The position numbers were made by a program, and so were the translations under genes. From NCBI RefSeq assembly GCF_001747085.1, contig NZ_MDJD01000034.1, forward strand, positions 496,001 through 560,000: 64,000 nt of DNA, written 5' to 3'. The DNA comes from Flavivirga aquatica. Lineage in GTDB: Bacteria; Bacteroidota; Bacteroidia; Flavobacteriales; Flavobacteriaceae. This document shows positions 33,957-43,804 of the stretch, piece by piece. The notes beneath the pieces were generated by a model that was not told where the DNA came from, did no database searches, and worked only from the letters and a program-made list of their open reading frames with translations. Within the stretch, counting starts at the first letter, position 1, and each line of letters opens with the position of its first letter.

Positions 33957-36380
33957 ATGATTAAAAAATTTTTATATTTATATATTTCTTTATTTTCATT
34001 AGTATGTATCTCTCAAGAGTTTGGCATAAAGGGAAATTTAAAAGATATTAATAATCAACCAATAGTTTACGCTAATACTACCTTAATAAATACAGAAAAT
34101 TCCTTACCTATTGCAGGGACAACTACCAACGAATCAGGAGATTTTGTAATAGACAAAATTAAAACAGGAAATTACCTTTTAAAGATTAGTTTTCTTGGGT
34201 TTAAAACTTTTACTAAACAAGTCAGGTTAGATAGAAATATTAATTTTAACACCATCATACTAGAAGAAAATTTACACGAGCTTAAAGGAGTGACTATAGT
34301 TGCTAAAAAACCTACAATAGAACGGATGGTTGATAGATTAGTATTTAATGTGGAAAACTCAACATTATCAAACAACAATGTTTTAGATGTACTGAAACAT
34401 ACACCAGGGGTATTGCTACATAATAATGCAATTACAATAAAACAATCAATACCAACTGTTTATATTAATGATAGAAGAATTCATTTATCCCCTAATGAAG
34501 TACAGCAACTTTTAGAGAATACTCCTGCAAACAATATAAAATCTATAGAAGTAATGACCAATCCTCCTGCTAAATATGAAGCAGAAGGAGGAAGTGTTCT
34601 TAATATTATAACAAGTAAAAATATAATTGCTGGTTATAATGGAAGTGTTTTTGGAAATTATAAGCAAGGCTCTAAATTCCCTAAATATTCATTTGGCACG
34701 AGTCATTTTTTCAAAACCAAAAAGCTTAACACTTACTTAAGCTATAATATCAACCCTAAAAAAGAATATAGAGATAATGAGGAGTTTGTCAATTTCATTA
34801 ATGATGGTAAAATTAGATCAAGCTGGGAAACAGATTATAAAAAAATCCGTAAGTCATCTAACCAAAATATTAATGCCAATATTGATTATGAATTAAATGA
34901 TAGTAATATTCTGGGTTTTTCAACCAGTATGTTAATTATCCCTAGAAATAACACGAAAACAGGAATAAACTCATCTACTAAAGCTTATAGTGTAAATAAA
35001 ACCTTAGACTCAATATTTAATACAGTTAATAAGTCTGTAAATGAAACTTTTAATTTAGCTTTTACATTAGATTATATACACAAATTTAAAAATAAAGGAG
35101 AGAAGCTATCTGCTAGCCTACATCATACAAATTATGATTTTTCAAACTTTCAAGATGTAAAAACAGGCTATTTTCTACCCAACATTGATACAACGTTTAG
35201 AAATAATGAATTTCAAACCTTCTCGAGTCAGGAAATAAAATTATATACAGGGCAAGCAGATTATGAGCTCCCAATTAATAAATCATCACAGTTTGAAGCA
35301 GGTCTTAAAATATCTAATATAAAATCTAAAAGTATTTTAAATCAGTTTATTTTTGAGAACGATATTAAATTAGAAGATTTAGATAATTCAGATGTTTTTT
35401 TATATCATGAAACTAATTACGCTGCTTATTTAAGTTATTCCAAAAATTGGAATAAATGGAGTTTAAAATCAGGATTAAGATTTGAATTGACAAATATTAA
35501 AAGTAATTCACTATCAACTAGTCAAATAAATAACAATGATTATTTGAAAGTTTTCCCGTCAATACATGTCTTAAATAGAATAAACGAAAACAATGAAATA
35601 TATTTTAGTTATAATAAGCGGATTCATCGCCCTAGGTATAGTCAATTAAATCCTTATAAGTTTTTTTTAAATGACTATACTTATACAATAGGAGACCCTA
35701 ATTTGAAACCCCAAGTAGATGATGTTTTTACTTTAGGTTATACCTTTAATGAAATATACACATTTGAGTTCTATTATCGATATGAAAAAGATCCTGCAAT
35801 ACAAGTAGCATTTCAGGATAATAATAATAATTTATTAAAATATATAAGTACTAATATAAACAAGAGTTTTTCATATGGTTTAGATTTTTCCACTAATGCA
35901 AGAATTACTAATCGATGGAATTTGAATATATTATCTTCAGTGTTCAATTATGATAACCATTTTATAGCTTTAGAAAGTAATAATACTTTAGAGAAGAACA
36001 GCAAATGGTCTTTATATACACAAATAACAAATAATATAAACTTCTTAAAAAATAAGAGTTTAATAATGGATATATCATACCTATACATTTCACCATATGC
36101 AGAAGGCCCTACTATTGTTGGTACTAGGTCTCAGTTAGATATAAGCTTACTTAAGACTTTATGGAAGTCTAGGGCATCTATAAGTATTGGGGTAACAGAT
36201 GTTTTTAATATTAATAAATTAACCAATACTAATAAATATTTAAATCAAGATGTATTTTTTAAATCTAAAGAAGAAACAAGATTGCTTGTTTTTGGGTTTA
36301 ATTATAAATTTGGTAATTCAAAATTAAAGAATAACAAAAAAGAAATCGATTCAAATGAGCGGGATAGGCTTTCAGATTAA
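33957..36380 (+). CDS. TonB-dependent receptor-like outer-membrane protein
   Basis: An 807-residue protein with a signal peptide (MIKKFLYLYISLFSLVCISQ). A CarboxypepD_reg-like domain follows (about 22-105, GIKGNLKDINNQPIVYANTTLINTEN), then a plug (about 110-225, VLDVLKHTPGVLLHNNAITIKQSIPTVYINDRRIHLSP, MTNPPAKYEAEGGSVLNIITSK) and a C-terminal barrel of the OMP_b-brl family (SYNKRIHRPRYSQLNPYKFF, GDPNLKPQVDDVFTLGYTF). It resides in the outer membrane and likely imports or exports a small substrate in a TonB-dependent way, although relatives include receptors without known ligand. There is no SusD neighbour. The IS630 remnant begins 2 bases after the stop. Confidence 0.85.
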   Translation: MIKKFLYLYISLFSLVCISQEFGIKGNLKDINNQPIVYANTTLINTENSLPIAGTTTNESGDFVIDKIKTGNYLLKISFLGFKTFTKQVRLDRNINFNTIILEENLHELKGVTIVAKKPTIERMVDRLVFNVENSTLSNNNVLDVLKHTPGVLLHNNAITIKQSIPTVYINDRRIHLSPNEVQQLLENTPANNIKSIEVMTNPPAKYEAEGGSVLNIITSKNIIAGYNGSVFGNYKQGSKFPKYSFGTSHFFKTKKLNTYLSYNINPKKEYRDNEEFVNFINDGKIRSSWETDYKKIRKSSNQNINANIDYELNDSNILGFSTSMLIIPRNNTKTGINSSTKAYSVNKTLDSIFNTVNKSVNETFNLAFTLDYIHKFKNKGEKLSASLHHTNYDFSNFQDVKTGYFLPNIDTTFRNNEFQTFSSQEIKLYTGQADYELPINKSSQFEAGLKISNIKSKSILNQFIFENDIKLEDLDNSDVFLYHETNYAAYLSYSKNWNKWSLKSGLRFELTNIKSNSLSTSQINNNDYLKVFPSIHVLNRINENNEIYFSYNKRIHRPRYSQLNPYKFFLNDYTYTIGDPNLKPQVDDVFTLGYTFNEIYTFEFYYRYEKDPAIQVAFQDNNNNLLKYISTNINKSFSYGLDFSTNARITNRWNLNILSSVFNYDNHFIALESNNTLEKNSKWSLYTQITNNINFLKNKSLIMDISYLYISPYAEGPTIVGTRSQLDISLLKTLWKSRASISIGVTDVFNINKLTNTNKYLNQDVFFKSKEETRLLVFGFNYKFGNSKLKNNKKEIDSNERDRLSD

Positions 36381-36381
36381 A

Positions 36382-37042
36382 TATAGTTAAATCAAAATAT
36401 AAAACGTCATAATTTTACATATAAAAAAAGTTCATCAGTAGTACAATTAAATTTTCTTCTTATGCTTTTAGCTTGTACTCATTTCTTTTCAATTAGATTT
36501 AAACCAGAGCTATAATGGAGATAGAAACTCAACTATTCTATAACTTTTCATTGTATCGTCCCTTTTGTGAAAAGTTGTATTATCAAGTACTATAACAGCA
36601 TTCTTTGGGATGCTTTGTAGTAGTTCTTGAGTAAGTCAAGCATAAAATATATTTGCATTGATGTAAATTTTGAACAAACAAATATTAAACAATTTAAAAT
36701 CGCTTATTCCACCAATATTATTTATTTTACCTCTAGCATGCCAATCTTTACTTGCATAACATCGTTGCCCTTTTTTGCAATAACCTCTATCTCTTGAAGC
36801 ATCCACTGCTAAACCACTTCCTCTTTAACATTATTGTACAAAGATTCCATATCTATCTTTGTAAAGAGCTTGTTGCGTTTAATCTTTGGCTCAATACGCT
36901 TTTCTACCTAAAAAGAGTTCTAATAAGGGATAGGATAGATAACTTAATTCTTGAAAGATAAGGTTATCTTTTTGCTTTACTTTTAAATACTTGTCGTTCG
37001 GAAATTATAATAAATATTACAAATTATAATGATTTAACTATA
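36382..37042 (-). mobile_element. Decayed IS630-family element with 13-bp terminal inverted repeats
   Basis: The segment is bounded by TATAGTTAAATCA (36382-36394) and its exact reverse complement TGATTTAACTATA (37030-37042). A transposase remnant lies between them. Both ends carry TA at the outer edge, in line with the TA target preference of the IS630/mariner group. At about 660 bases it is shorter than a complete IS630 element (about 1.1 kb), so an internal or 5' part has been lost. The region is outside any intact gene. Confidence 0.65.
36407..36915 (-). pseudogene. IS630 transposase remnant
   Basis: On the minus strand, fragments of a DDE transposase of the IS630 family can be read in succession, interrupted by stops and frame changes. 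They are GLAVDASRDRGYCKKGQRC, KDWHARGKINNIGGISDFK, then a tail with AVIVLDNTTFHKRD (second catalytic Asp) and WFKSN, followed by VQAKSIRRKF, which corresponds to the usual NPIEKKWAQAKxxRR end. At least three in-frame stops make it inactive. The N-terminal DNA-binding part is not recognisable. An unrelated frame on the plus strand (36752-36961) is a shadow. Confidence 0.82.
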
Positions 37043-37043
37043 G

Positions 37044-37583
37044 TTAAAAATATTCTTTTATTTTACCCCAAAAGTTTTTTGGAGTCAGCTTGAATTCTTC
37101 CTCTAATTCTTCAAAAGATTTGTTTTCAGAATTAATTTTATTAAAAATCTGTGCTCGTATTAAATAAATTGAAGGTATTGTTATAGCCATTATTGGAATT
37201 AAATAAACCAATTGATTTGAATCTATAGACTCTATATCTTTATTTAAAATAACATATGTTTGGTATATATACATTGCTATAGGGACTAACAAAGCATGAT
37301 ACCACCAATGTTTACATGTAAAAAACCACAAAAAGAAAAGATAAAGAGGTATCATTTTCCCTGTTAAAACCCACATAGCAACATTAGCACTTTCAAAAAA
37401 ACCGCTATTGTATATAAAGAAGAAAGTGTTCCAAGTTTTGGTATCTGGAACACTTTCATGTAAATAAAACAAATAAGGGGTTATCGCTATTAAAGTAGCA
37501 ATAACACTACCTATTAATAGGTTTCTATTTATTTGGGTTTTTAATTTTCTTTTTTGGAGGTGCTTCTTCTGTTTGTTGATCAT
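37044..37583 (-). CDS. Membrane protein of unknown function
   Basis: A 179-residue protein with about four transmembrane helices (near residues 22-42, 65-85, 88-112 and 128-148) and a charged C-terminal tail with a Glu-rich stretch (SFEELEEEFKLTPKNFWGKIKEYF). The family is not recognised. The ATG at 37583 overlaps the end of the small peptide gene by 59 bases in another frame, an unusually long overlap; no later ATG precedes the first helix, so the start is uncertain. Its stop codon lies 2 bases beyond the IS630 remnant end, so the original 3' end may have been altered by that insertion. Confidence 0.5.
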   Translation of the reverse strand: MINKQKKHLQKRKLKTQINRNLLIGSVIATLIAITPYLFYLHESVPDTKTWNTFFFIYNSGFFESANVAMWVLTGKMIPLYLFFLWFFTCKHWWYHALLVPIAMYIYQTYVILNKDIESIDSNQLVYLIPIMAITIPSIYLIRAQIFNKINSENKSFEELEEEFKLTPKNFWGKIKEYF

Positions 37584-37668
37584 CTTGATTTACTGCGTTG
37601 GCTGCATATGTTGTAAAAAACATACCACAAACAATAGCTAACGTAATTAAGTGCTTTTTTGTTCTCAT
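37525..37668 (-). CDS. Small secreted protein, 47 residues
   Basis: From the ATG at 37668 a 47-residue frame reads MRTKKHLITLAIVCGMFFTT, then YAANAVNQDDQQTEEAPPKK and a basic end. It has a Sec signal peptide (cleavage near AANA) and a short, charged, low-complexity mature part (acidic then basic). I do not recognise a family. It precedes, and overlaps by 59 bases, the membrane-protein gene on the same strand, which suggests coupled expression. It is short enough to be a chance frame, but the signal peptide is well formed. Confidence 0.5.
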   Translation of the reverse strand: MRTKKHLITLAIVCGMFFTTYAANAVNQDDQQTEEAPPKKKIKNPNK

Positions 37669-37858
37669 TTTTATAGGGATTTAAATTAATTAATATCCCA
37701 AATTTAGAGAAAGACTGTATTGAAGAATCAGGTAAAATGTTAAAAAAATGTTAAAAACATTGTTTTTTAAAAATCATGTTGTGGGTTTCCCGTAAAACTT
37801 CAAAAATTAGTACTTTTTACTGTATGCTAGCACTTTAAATTAGCTATTTTTGATTGAT

Positions 37859-38269
37859 TTAACTATGATTCATTTTTAAAATTCTATTGTCTTTATTATT
37901 TAGTTCTATGGTTATTTTGTCATAATCATTATATAAGATAGATTCTATTTTTTCCGGCCATTCTATTAATTTCCAGTTATTTGAGTCCAAGTAATCTTCA
38001 ATTCCAAAATTATAAGCTTCTTCAACATCACTTATTCTATACAAATCGAAATGATATATTTTTTGATCATCCAGTTTGTATTCATTTACAATTGAAAAAG
38101 TAGGACTACTAACTTCGTCAGAACTGCCCAAAACATTTACTATTGTTTTTATAAGTGTGGTTTTACCAACCCCCATATCACCATAAAATAATAAGGTTTT
38201 TGTTTTTGCATTTTTTATGAGTTGCTTCGCAACTTGCTTAACCTCATTTAGTTCGTAACTTATCTCCAA
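37859..38269 (-). CDS. tsaE: tRNA threonylcarbamoyladenosine biosynthesis ATPase TsaE
   Basis: A 136-residue P-loop ATPase. It has LLFYGDMGVGKTTLIKTIVNVLG (Walker A), SSPTFSIVNEYKLDDQKIYHFDLYRI, and EDYLDSNNWKLIEWPEKIESIL with the Walker B-like region. With TsaB and TsaD it supports synthesis of t6A37 in ANN-decoding tRNAs. The length is normal for the family. It lies downstream of porX on the same strand, an order I recall from other flavobacteria, about 90 bases after the porX stop. Confidence 0.93.
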   Translation of the reverse strand: MEISYELNEVKQVAKQLIKNAKTKTLLFYGDMGVGKTTLIKTIVNVLGSSDEVSSPTFSIVNEYKLDDQKIYHFDLYRISDVEEAYNFGIEDYLDSNNWKLIEWPEKIESILYNDYDKITIELNNKDNRILKMNHS

Positions 38270-38360
38270 GCTATAATGAATTTATATTTAATAATAGTAA
38301 AACTAGTTAAAAAAAATGACAAAAAATACACTTTGTCGATGTTTTTTGTGTTTAAAGGAG

Positions 38361-39914
38361 TTATTTAGGATTAAATACAACAAAAGGTATAACCATTTCT
38401 TCAAGCGATACCCCTCCATGCTGGTAAGTATTACGGAAATAACTTACATAATGATTGTAATTATTAGGATATGCAAAAAATAAATCATTTTTCGCAAAAA
38501 TATAAGAGCTACTCATATTTATAGATGGTAAATGCACTTCTTTTGGGTCTTTAGCCACAAGAACATCTTTGTTTTCGTAAGTTAAGCTTCTTCCTGTTTT
38601 GTAACGTAAGTTTAAACTTGTATCTCTATCTCCAATAACCTTCGAAGGGTTTTTTACATTAATAGTTCCATGATCTGTAGTCAAAATTAATTTAAAATCT
38701 AATTGTTGTGCATGTTGAATCATTTCTAAAAGTGGTGAATTCTTAAACCAACTTAAAGTTAAAGATCTGTAGGCTTTATCATTTGAAGCTAATTCTTTAA
38801 CAACTTCCATTTCTGTTTTCGAATGAGAAAGCATATCAACGAAATTATAAACAATCACGGTTAAATCGTTGTTTTTTAAAGATTTGAAATTATCTGCTAA
38901 TTTTTTACCTGTTTTTAGATTAGTTATCTTATGGTAGTCATGATTTAGATTATCTAGACCTAATCGTTTCATTTGGGCTTTTAAAAAATCAGCTTCATGT
39001 AAATTTTTACCACCTTCATCTGTATCATTCTTCCAGTATTCTGGATACAATTTCTCCATATCACTAGGCATTAATCCAGAAAAAATAGCATTACGAGCAT
39101 ATTGCGTTGCAGTAGGTAAGATGCTACAAAACACTTCTTCTTTTTCTTTTTTATAATAATTATTAATTATAGGTTCAAAAACCTTCCATTGGTCGTAACG
39201 CAAATTATCAATAACTATCAAAACTGTTGGTTGTTCTTTATTAATCTCAGGTACTATTTTCTCTTTAAATAAAGTATGAGACATTATAGGAGATTCTGTA
39301 TGTGGCTTAAACCAATCTGCATAATTTTTCTCGATAAACTTTCCAAACTGTGTATTAGCCTCATTTTTTTGTGATTCTAAGATCTCGAACATACCAGCAT
39401 CCTCAATATCTTCTAGCTGAATTTCCCAATATACCAGCTTTTGATATAGACTAAACCATTCTTCATAACTATTTACCATAGATAAATCCATCGCAATTTT
39501 TCTAAATTCTTGCTGATAGTTTGAAGTCGTTTTTTCTGAAACCAATCTAGAATTATCTAAATTCTTTTTTAAACTTAATAAGATTTGATTTGGGTTTACA
39601 GGTTTTATTAAATAGTCCGCTATTTTATTACCAATAGCTTCTTCCATAATATATTCTTCTTCACTTTTTGTAATCATTACAACAGGAAGATTATCTTGTT
39701 TCTCTTTAATTTCATTTAAAGTTTCAAGGCCTGTAAGTCCAGGCATGTTTTCATCTAAGAATACAATATCAAAGTTTTTTTCATCTAAAATATCAATAGC
39801 TTCAGTACCACTTTTACATGTAGTTACTTTATAATTCTTTTTTTTAAGAAATAAAATGTGAGGTTTTAATAAGTCAATTTCATCATCTACCCAAAGTATT
39901 TGTATTATATTCAT
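38361..39914 (-). CDS. porX: PorX-type response regulator with PglZ domain (type IX secretion regulator)
   Basis: A 517-residue protein. An N-terminal receiver domain (about 1-120) has the acidic pocket WVDDE, the phosphorylation site Asp54 in DIVFLDENMPG, and the Lys in IKPVNPN. An all-helical linker follows, and then a PglZ/alkaline-phosphatase-like domain from about residue 215 with VLIVIDNLRYDQWKVFEPI and LILTTDHGTINV, which holds zinc ligands. PorX acts in the PorX-PorY-SigP pathway controlling type IX secretion genes, and its PglZ domain has been shown in relatives to be a phosphodiesterase on oligonucleotides. It is the only T9SS-linked gene in the window, and its upstream region is divergent with an HD-domain gene. 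Confidence 0.93.
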   Translation of the reverse strand: MNIIQILWVDDEIDLLKPHILFLKKKNYKVTTCKSGTEAIDILDEKNFDIVFLDENMPGLTGLETLNEIKEKQDNLPVVMITKSEEEYIMEEAIGNKIADYLIKPVNPNQILLSLKKNLDNSRLVSEKTTSNYQQEFRKIAMDLSMVNSYEEWFSLYQKLVYWEIQLEDIEDAGMFEILESQKNEANTQFGKFIEKNYADWFKPHTESPIMSHTLFKEKIVPEINKEQPTVLIVIDNLRYDQWKVFEPIINNYYKKEKEEVFCSILPTATQYARNAIFSGLMPSDMEKLYPEYWKNDTDEGGKNLHEADFLKAQMKRLGLDNLNHDYHKITNLKTGKKLADNFKSLKNNDLTVIVYNFVDMLSHSKTEMEVVKELASNDKAYRSLTLSWFKNSPLLEMIQHAQQLDFKLILTTDHGTINVKNPSKVIGDRDTSLNLRYKTGRSLTYENKDVLVAKDPKEVHLPSINMSSSYIFAKNDLFFAYPNNYNHYVSYFRNTYQHGGVSLEEMVIPFVVFNPK

Positions 39915-39981
39915 TTAAAGTATTTTTACAACCGTTATTGTTAATTTATTTAATATTGCGCTCTTGTAAACGACATATAAT

Positions 39982-39989
39982 TATATTTG
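39982..39989 (+). promoter_or_regulatory. -7 box TATATTTG for the HD-domain gene
   Basis: TATATTTG matches TAnnTTTG, and a TTG at 39964-39966, 15 bases upstream, may be the -33 element. The TTG start of the HD gene is 29 bases downstream. Confidence 0.5.
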
Positions 39990-40017
39990 TGTTTACTAAA
40001 ACCTTAACTTTTAAAGT

Positions 40018-41238
40018 TTGAACAAACTTAAAATATTAAACGACCCAATTTACGGATTTATTACTATTCCTAGTTCTCTCATTTTTGATTTAATTCAACA
40101 TAAATATTTTCAGCGATTACGAAGAATTACACAAATGGGCATGTCCTATTTGGTATATCCTGGAGCGCATCACACAAGATTTCATCATGCAATAGGATGT
40201 GTTCATTTAATGCAACAAGCTATTAATGTACTTCGTTTTAAAGGTGTTACAATATCTGAAGAGGAAGAAACAGGACTTCATATAGCTATTTTACTACATG
40301 ATATTGGTCACGGTCCATTCTCTCATGCTATGGAGCATAGCATAGTAAATAATGTCTCTCATGAAGAGATTTCATTACTTTTTATGGAACGTTTAAATAA
40401 AGAATTTAACGGAACTTTAACGCTTGCCATTCAGATTTTTAAAGGAGACTACCCAAGAAAGTTTATGTACCAACTTATTTCAGGACAATTGGATATGGAT
40501 AGAGCCGATTATTTAAAACGTGATAGTTTTTACACTGGTGTAGCAGAAGGCAATATAAATAGTGAGCGCTTAATTACTATGCTAAATGTAGTCGATGATG
40601 ATTTAGTAGTGGAAGAAAAAGGAATATATAGTGTCGAAAAATTTATTATAGCTAGACGCTTAATGTATTGGCAAGTCTATTTACATAAAACAGGTTTAGT
40701 CGCAGAACAGTTATTAATTAGAGTTTTAAAAAGAGCTAAGGAGCTATTCGATAATGGACATGAATTACAAGCTAGCGATGCGCTTCTATATTTTTTGAAA
40801 AATAAAATATCTCTTGATCATTTTAATGATGACACTCTCGATGTTTTTGCTCAATTAGATGATTATGATATTGTATCTGCTATGAAATATTGGCAATATC
40901 AAGATGACTTTGTACTTAGAAATTTAAGTAAAATGATAATTAATAGAAATTTACTTAAAATAAAATTGAAAAATAAATCAATAAAAGAATCAAGTTTAAA
41001 AAAGCATACTACTACTTTAATGAATACACATAAAATCACTAAAGCAGAAGCCGAATATTTTGTATTTACGGGTAGTATTTCAAATCAAGCTTATCAGTTA
41101 AAAACCAAACGTATAAATATATTACATAAGTCAGGAAAAGTTGAAGATATTGTTAAAGCTTCAGATCAATTAAACCTTAAAGCTTTATCTAAAACAGTTA
41201 CTAAATATTATATATGTTACCCAAAGGAAACATTATAA
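40018..41238 (+). CDS. HD-domain phosphohydrolase (dNTPase-like)
   Basis: A 406-residue protein of the SamHD1/dGTPase-like HD group. It starts with the family opening NKLKILNDPIYGFITIPSSLIFDLIQHKYFQRLRRI. The metal-binding histidines are in HTRFHHAIGCVHLM, and HIAILLHDIGHGPFSHAMEH holds the HD pair with nearby His. QLDMDRADYLKRDSFYTG is also conserved. It probably hydrolyses nucleotides such as dNTPs; the exact substrate is unknown. There is no ATG at the conserved N-terminus, so the TTG at 40018 is taken as start, in agreement with the promoter box at 39982. It diverges from porX and precedes lpxD on the same strand. Confidence 0.88.
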   Translation: MNKLKILNDPIYGFITIPSSLIFDLIQHKYFQRLRRITQMGMSYLVYPGAHHTRFHHAIGCVHLMQQAINVLRFKGVTISEEEETGLHIAILLHDIGHGPFSHAMEHSIVNNVSHEEISLLFMERLNKEFNGTLTLAIQIFKGDYPRKFMYQLISGQLDMDRADYLKRDSFYTGVAEGNINSERLITMLNVVDDDLVVEEKGIYSVEKFIIARRLMYWQVYLHKTGLVAEQLLIRVLKRAKELFDNGHELQASDALLYFLKNKISLDHFNDDTLDVFAQLDDYDIVSAMKYWQYQDDFVLRNLSKMIINRNLLKIKLKNKSIKESSLKKHTTTLMNTHKITKAEAEYFVFTGSISNQAYQLKTKRINILHKSGKVEDIVKASDQLNLKALSKTVTKYYICYPKETL

Positions 41239-41340
41239 TGCCATTTTTTTCAACATTAATATAATAGTAGTTTAAGTTACTACAAACTGTTCTTAAAAAC
41301 AATAAGCATGAGTACATGAAAAACTTTAGTACATTTTTCC

Positions 41341-41348
41341 TATTTTTG
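41341..41348 (+). promoter_or_regulatory. -7 box TATTTTTG for the lipid A operon
   Basis: TATTTTTG is an exact TAnnTTTG match, 34 bases before the GTG start of lpxD. It would drive the lpxD, lpxC-fabZ and lpxA block. Confidence 0.5.
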
Positions 41349-41382
41349 CCTGAATCAAACAAAAAACAACAAATTTTTAAGT

Positions 41383-42405
41383 GTGAAATTTACAGCACAA
41401 CAAATAGCAGGAATCTTAGATGGTGATGTAGTAGGAAACCCTGATGTTGAAGTTTCAAAACTTTCTAAAATCGAAGAAGGTTTCGAAGGGTCTTTAACAT
41501 TTTTAGCAAATCCTAAATACACACCTCACATATATAAAACTGAGGCATCCATTACTATAGTAAATAAAACCTTTGTTCCTGAAAATAACATAAGAACAAC
41601 ATTAATTAAAGTTGAAGACGCTTATTTAGCCTTTTCAAAAATTTTAGAATATTATAACTCAGTTAAGTTTATAAAGGTAGGAGTAGAACAACCTTCATTT
41701 GTTTCAGAGTCTACTATACATGGCGAAAATCTATATATAGGTGCATTTAGTTATATTGGAGACAATGTCACTTTAGGAGATAATGTTAAAATATTTCCTA
41801 ATGCATATATAGGTGATAATGTAGTACTTGGTAATAATACTATTATCTTTTCTGGAGCTAAAGTTTATTCAGATACACTTATTGGTGAAAACTGTGTGAT
41901 AAACTCTGGTGCTATAATTGGTGCAGATGGGTTTGGTTTTGCTCCTAATGATGAAGGTGGTTATAGTAAAATCCCGCAAATAGGAAATGTTATTATTGAG
42001 GATTATGTTGATATAGGAGCCGCTACCACTATAGATAGAGCTACAATGGGGTCTACTATAATAAGAGCGGGCGTGAAGTTAGATAATCAAATTCAAATAG
42101 CACATAACGTAGAAATTGGTAAGAATACAGTAATCGCTGCCCAATCTGGAGTAGCAGGTTCTACAAGAATTGGAGAAAACTGCCAAATAGGAGGACAAGT
42201 TGGTATTGCAGGACATATTACTATTGGTGATAATGTTAGAATACAAGCTCAATCGGGTATAGGCAGAAATGTAAAAGATAATGAAATGCTACAAGGCTCC
42301 CCTGCAATAAAACTAAGTGATTATAATAAGGCGTATGTTCATTTTAAAAACCTACCCCAAATTGTTAAAAACATCAACGATTTAGAAAAAAATAAATGGG
42401 AATAG
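41383..42405 (+). CDS. lpxD: UDP-3-O-(3-hydroxyacyl)glucosamine N-acyltransferase
   Basis: A 340-residue acyltransferase with the LpxD N-terminal uridine-binding domain (about 1-100, [41 protein letters not shown]). A long left-handed beta-helix of hexapeptide repeats follows, with GADGFGFAP and the catalytic His in [11 protein letters not shown]. It adds the second acyl chain in lipid A synthesis. The start is GTG at 41383, since no ATG precedes the conserved N-terminus. The 3' end overlaps lpxC-fabZ by 10 bases. Confidence 0.93.
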   Translation: MKFTAQQIAGILDGDVVGNPDVEVSKLSKIEEGFEGSLTFLANPKYTPHIYKTEASITIVNKTFVPENNIRTTLIKVEDAYLAFSKILEYYNSVKFIKVGVEQPSFVSESTIHGENLYIGAFSYIGDNVTLGDNVKIFPNAYIGDNVVLGNNTIIFSGAKVYSDTLIGENCVINSGAIIGADGFGFAPNDEGGYSKIPQIGNVIIEDYVDIGAATTIDRATMGSTIIRAGVKLDNQIQIAHNVEIGKNTVIAAQSGVAGSTRIGENCQIGGQVGIAGHITIGDNVRIQAQSGIGRNVKDNEMLQGSPAIKLSDYNKAYVHFKNLPQIVKNINDLEKNKWE

Positions 42406-43802
42406 TTAATACTCAAATTAAACAAAAAACCATTAAAGAAGAAATTTCTTTAAAAGGTGTTGGGCTACATACTGGTAAAGACGTAACCTTAACTTTCAAA
42501 CCCTCTACGGCTAATTCTGGATTTGCTTTTAAACGAGTAGATTTAGAAGGAGAACCATTAATTGAAGCAGATGCAAATTATGTAACTAACACTCAACGCG
42601 GTACTTGTTTAGAGAAAAATGGAGTTGTAATACAGACTTCAGAACATGTGCTTGCTGCATTAGTGGGGTTAGATGTTGATAATGTTATTATTGAACTAAA
42701 TGCCTCTGAGCCTCCAATTATGGATGGATCTTCTAAGTTTTTTGTTGAAGCTATTGAAAAAGCAGGAGTTGTAGAACTTGATGTATATAGAGAAGAGTTT
42801 GTTATTACAGATATAGTTTCATACACAGATGAAGAATCTGGGAGTGAAATTTTAGTAATGCCATCTAAAGAGTATCAAATTACTACTATGGTAGATTTTG
42901 GTACTAAAGTTTTGGGTACTCAAAATGCAACGCTAAATCATGTTTCAGATTTCAAAAAAGACATAGCAGATTCACGTACATTTAGTTTTTTGCATGAAAT
43001 TGAAATGCTTTTAGAGCATGGTTTAATAAAAGGAGGTGATTTAAATAATGCCATTGTTTATGTTGATAAAGCATTATCTCCAGAGACTATGGAAAAATTA
43101 AGAGTTGCTTTTAATAAAGACTCTATAGCGGTTAAGCCAAATGGTATATTAGATAATTTAACACTACACCACCCAAATGAAGCTGCTAGACATAAATTAC
43201 TGGATGTTTTAGGCGATTTGGCGCTTATAAGAACACGAATTCGTGGAAAAGTTATAGCTAACAAACCAGGGCATTTTGTAAATACGCAGTTTGCAAAAAA
43301 ACTATCTAAAATAATAAAGAATGCACGTCGTAACCATGTGCCAAGTATAAATTTGAATGAAGCACCCTTAATGGATGTTAATCAAATTATGGCTATGCTA
43401 CCTCATAGACAACCATTTTTACTTATAGATAAGGTTTTTGAACTAAGTGAAAACCATGTCATTGCTACCAAGAATGTCACGATGAATGAAGAGTTCTTTA
43501 AAGGTCATTTTCCAGGTGCTCCAGTTATGCCAGGAGTTTTAATTGTTGAAGCAATGGCACAAACAGGAGGTATCTTAGTTTTAAATACTGTTCCGGATCC
43601 AGAGAATTATTTAACATTTTTTATGAAAATGGATAATGTTAAGTTTAAACAGAAAGTTGTTCCTGGAGACACTTTAATATTCAAATGTTCGTTAATTACA
43701 CCAATTCGTCGTGGTATTTGCCACATGCAAGGTTATGCTTATGCTAATGGAAAACTTTGTGCAGAAGCAGAATTAATGGCTCAAATCTCAAAAGTAAAAT
43801 AA
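42396..43802 (+). CDS. lpxC/fabZ: Bifunctional UDP-3-O-acyl-GlcNAc deacetylase / 3-hydroxyacyl-ACP dehydratase
   Basis: A 468-residue fusion. The N-terminal LpxC part (about 1-300) has [38 protein letters not shown] with a zinc His, and DVLGDLALI near its end. The C-terminal FabZ part (about 320-468) has [17 protein letters not shown] and [25 protein letters not shown] with catalytic His and Glu. This fusion is a Bacteroidota trait. The two activities commit UDP-acyl-GlcNAc to lipid A and dehydrate 3-hydroxyacyl-ACP, substrates that compete for the same acyl pool. It is flanked directly by lpxD and lpxA. Confidence 0.95.
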   Translation: MGIVNTQIKQKTIKEEISLKGVGLHTGKDVTLTFKPSTANSGFAFKRVDLEGEPLIEADANYVTNTQRGTCLEKNGVVIQTSEHVLAALVGLDVDNVIIELNASEPPIMDGSSKFFVEAIEKAGVVELDVYREEFVITDIVSYTDEESGSEILVMPSKEYQITTMVDFGTKVLGTQNATLNHVSDFKKDIADSRTFSFLHEIEMLLEHGLIKGGDLNNAIVYVDKALSPETMEKLRVAFNKDSIAVKPNGILDNLTLHHPNEAARHKLLDVLGDLALIRTRIRGKVIANKPGHFVNTQFAKKLSKIIKNARRNHVPSINLNEAPLMDVNQIMAMLPHRQPFLLIDKVFELSENHVIATKNVTMNEEFFKGHFPGAPVMPGVLIVEAMAQTGGILVLNTVPDPENYLTFFMKMDNVKFKQKVVPGDTLIFKCSLITPIRRGICHMQGYAYANGKLCAEAELMAQISKVK

Positions 43803-43804
43803 AT

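Noticed and set aside
36752-36961. 69-residue plus-strand frame
   Set aside because: Lies antisense to the IS630 transposase remnant, whose motifs are on the minus strand.
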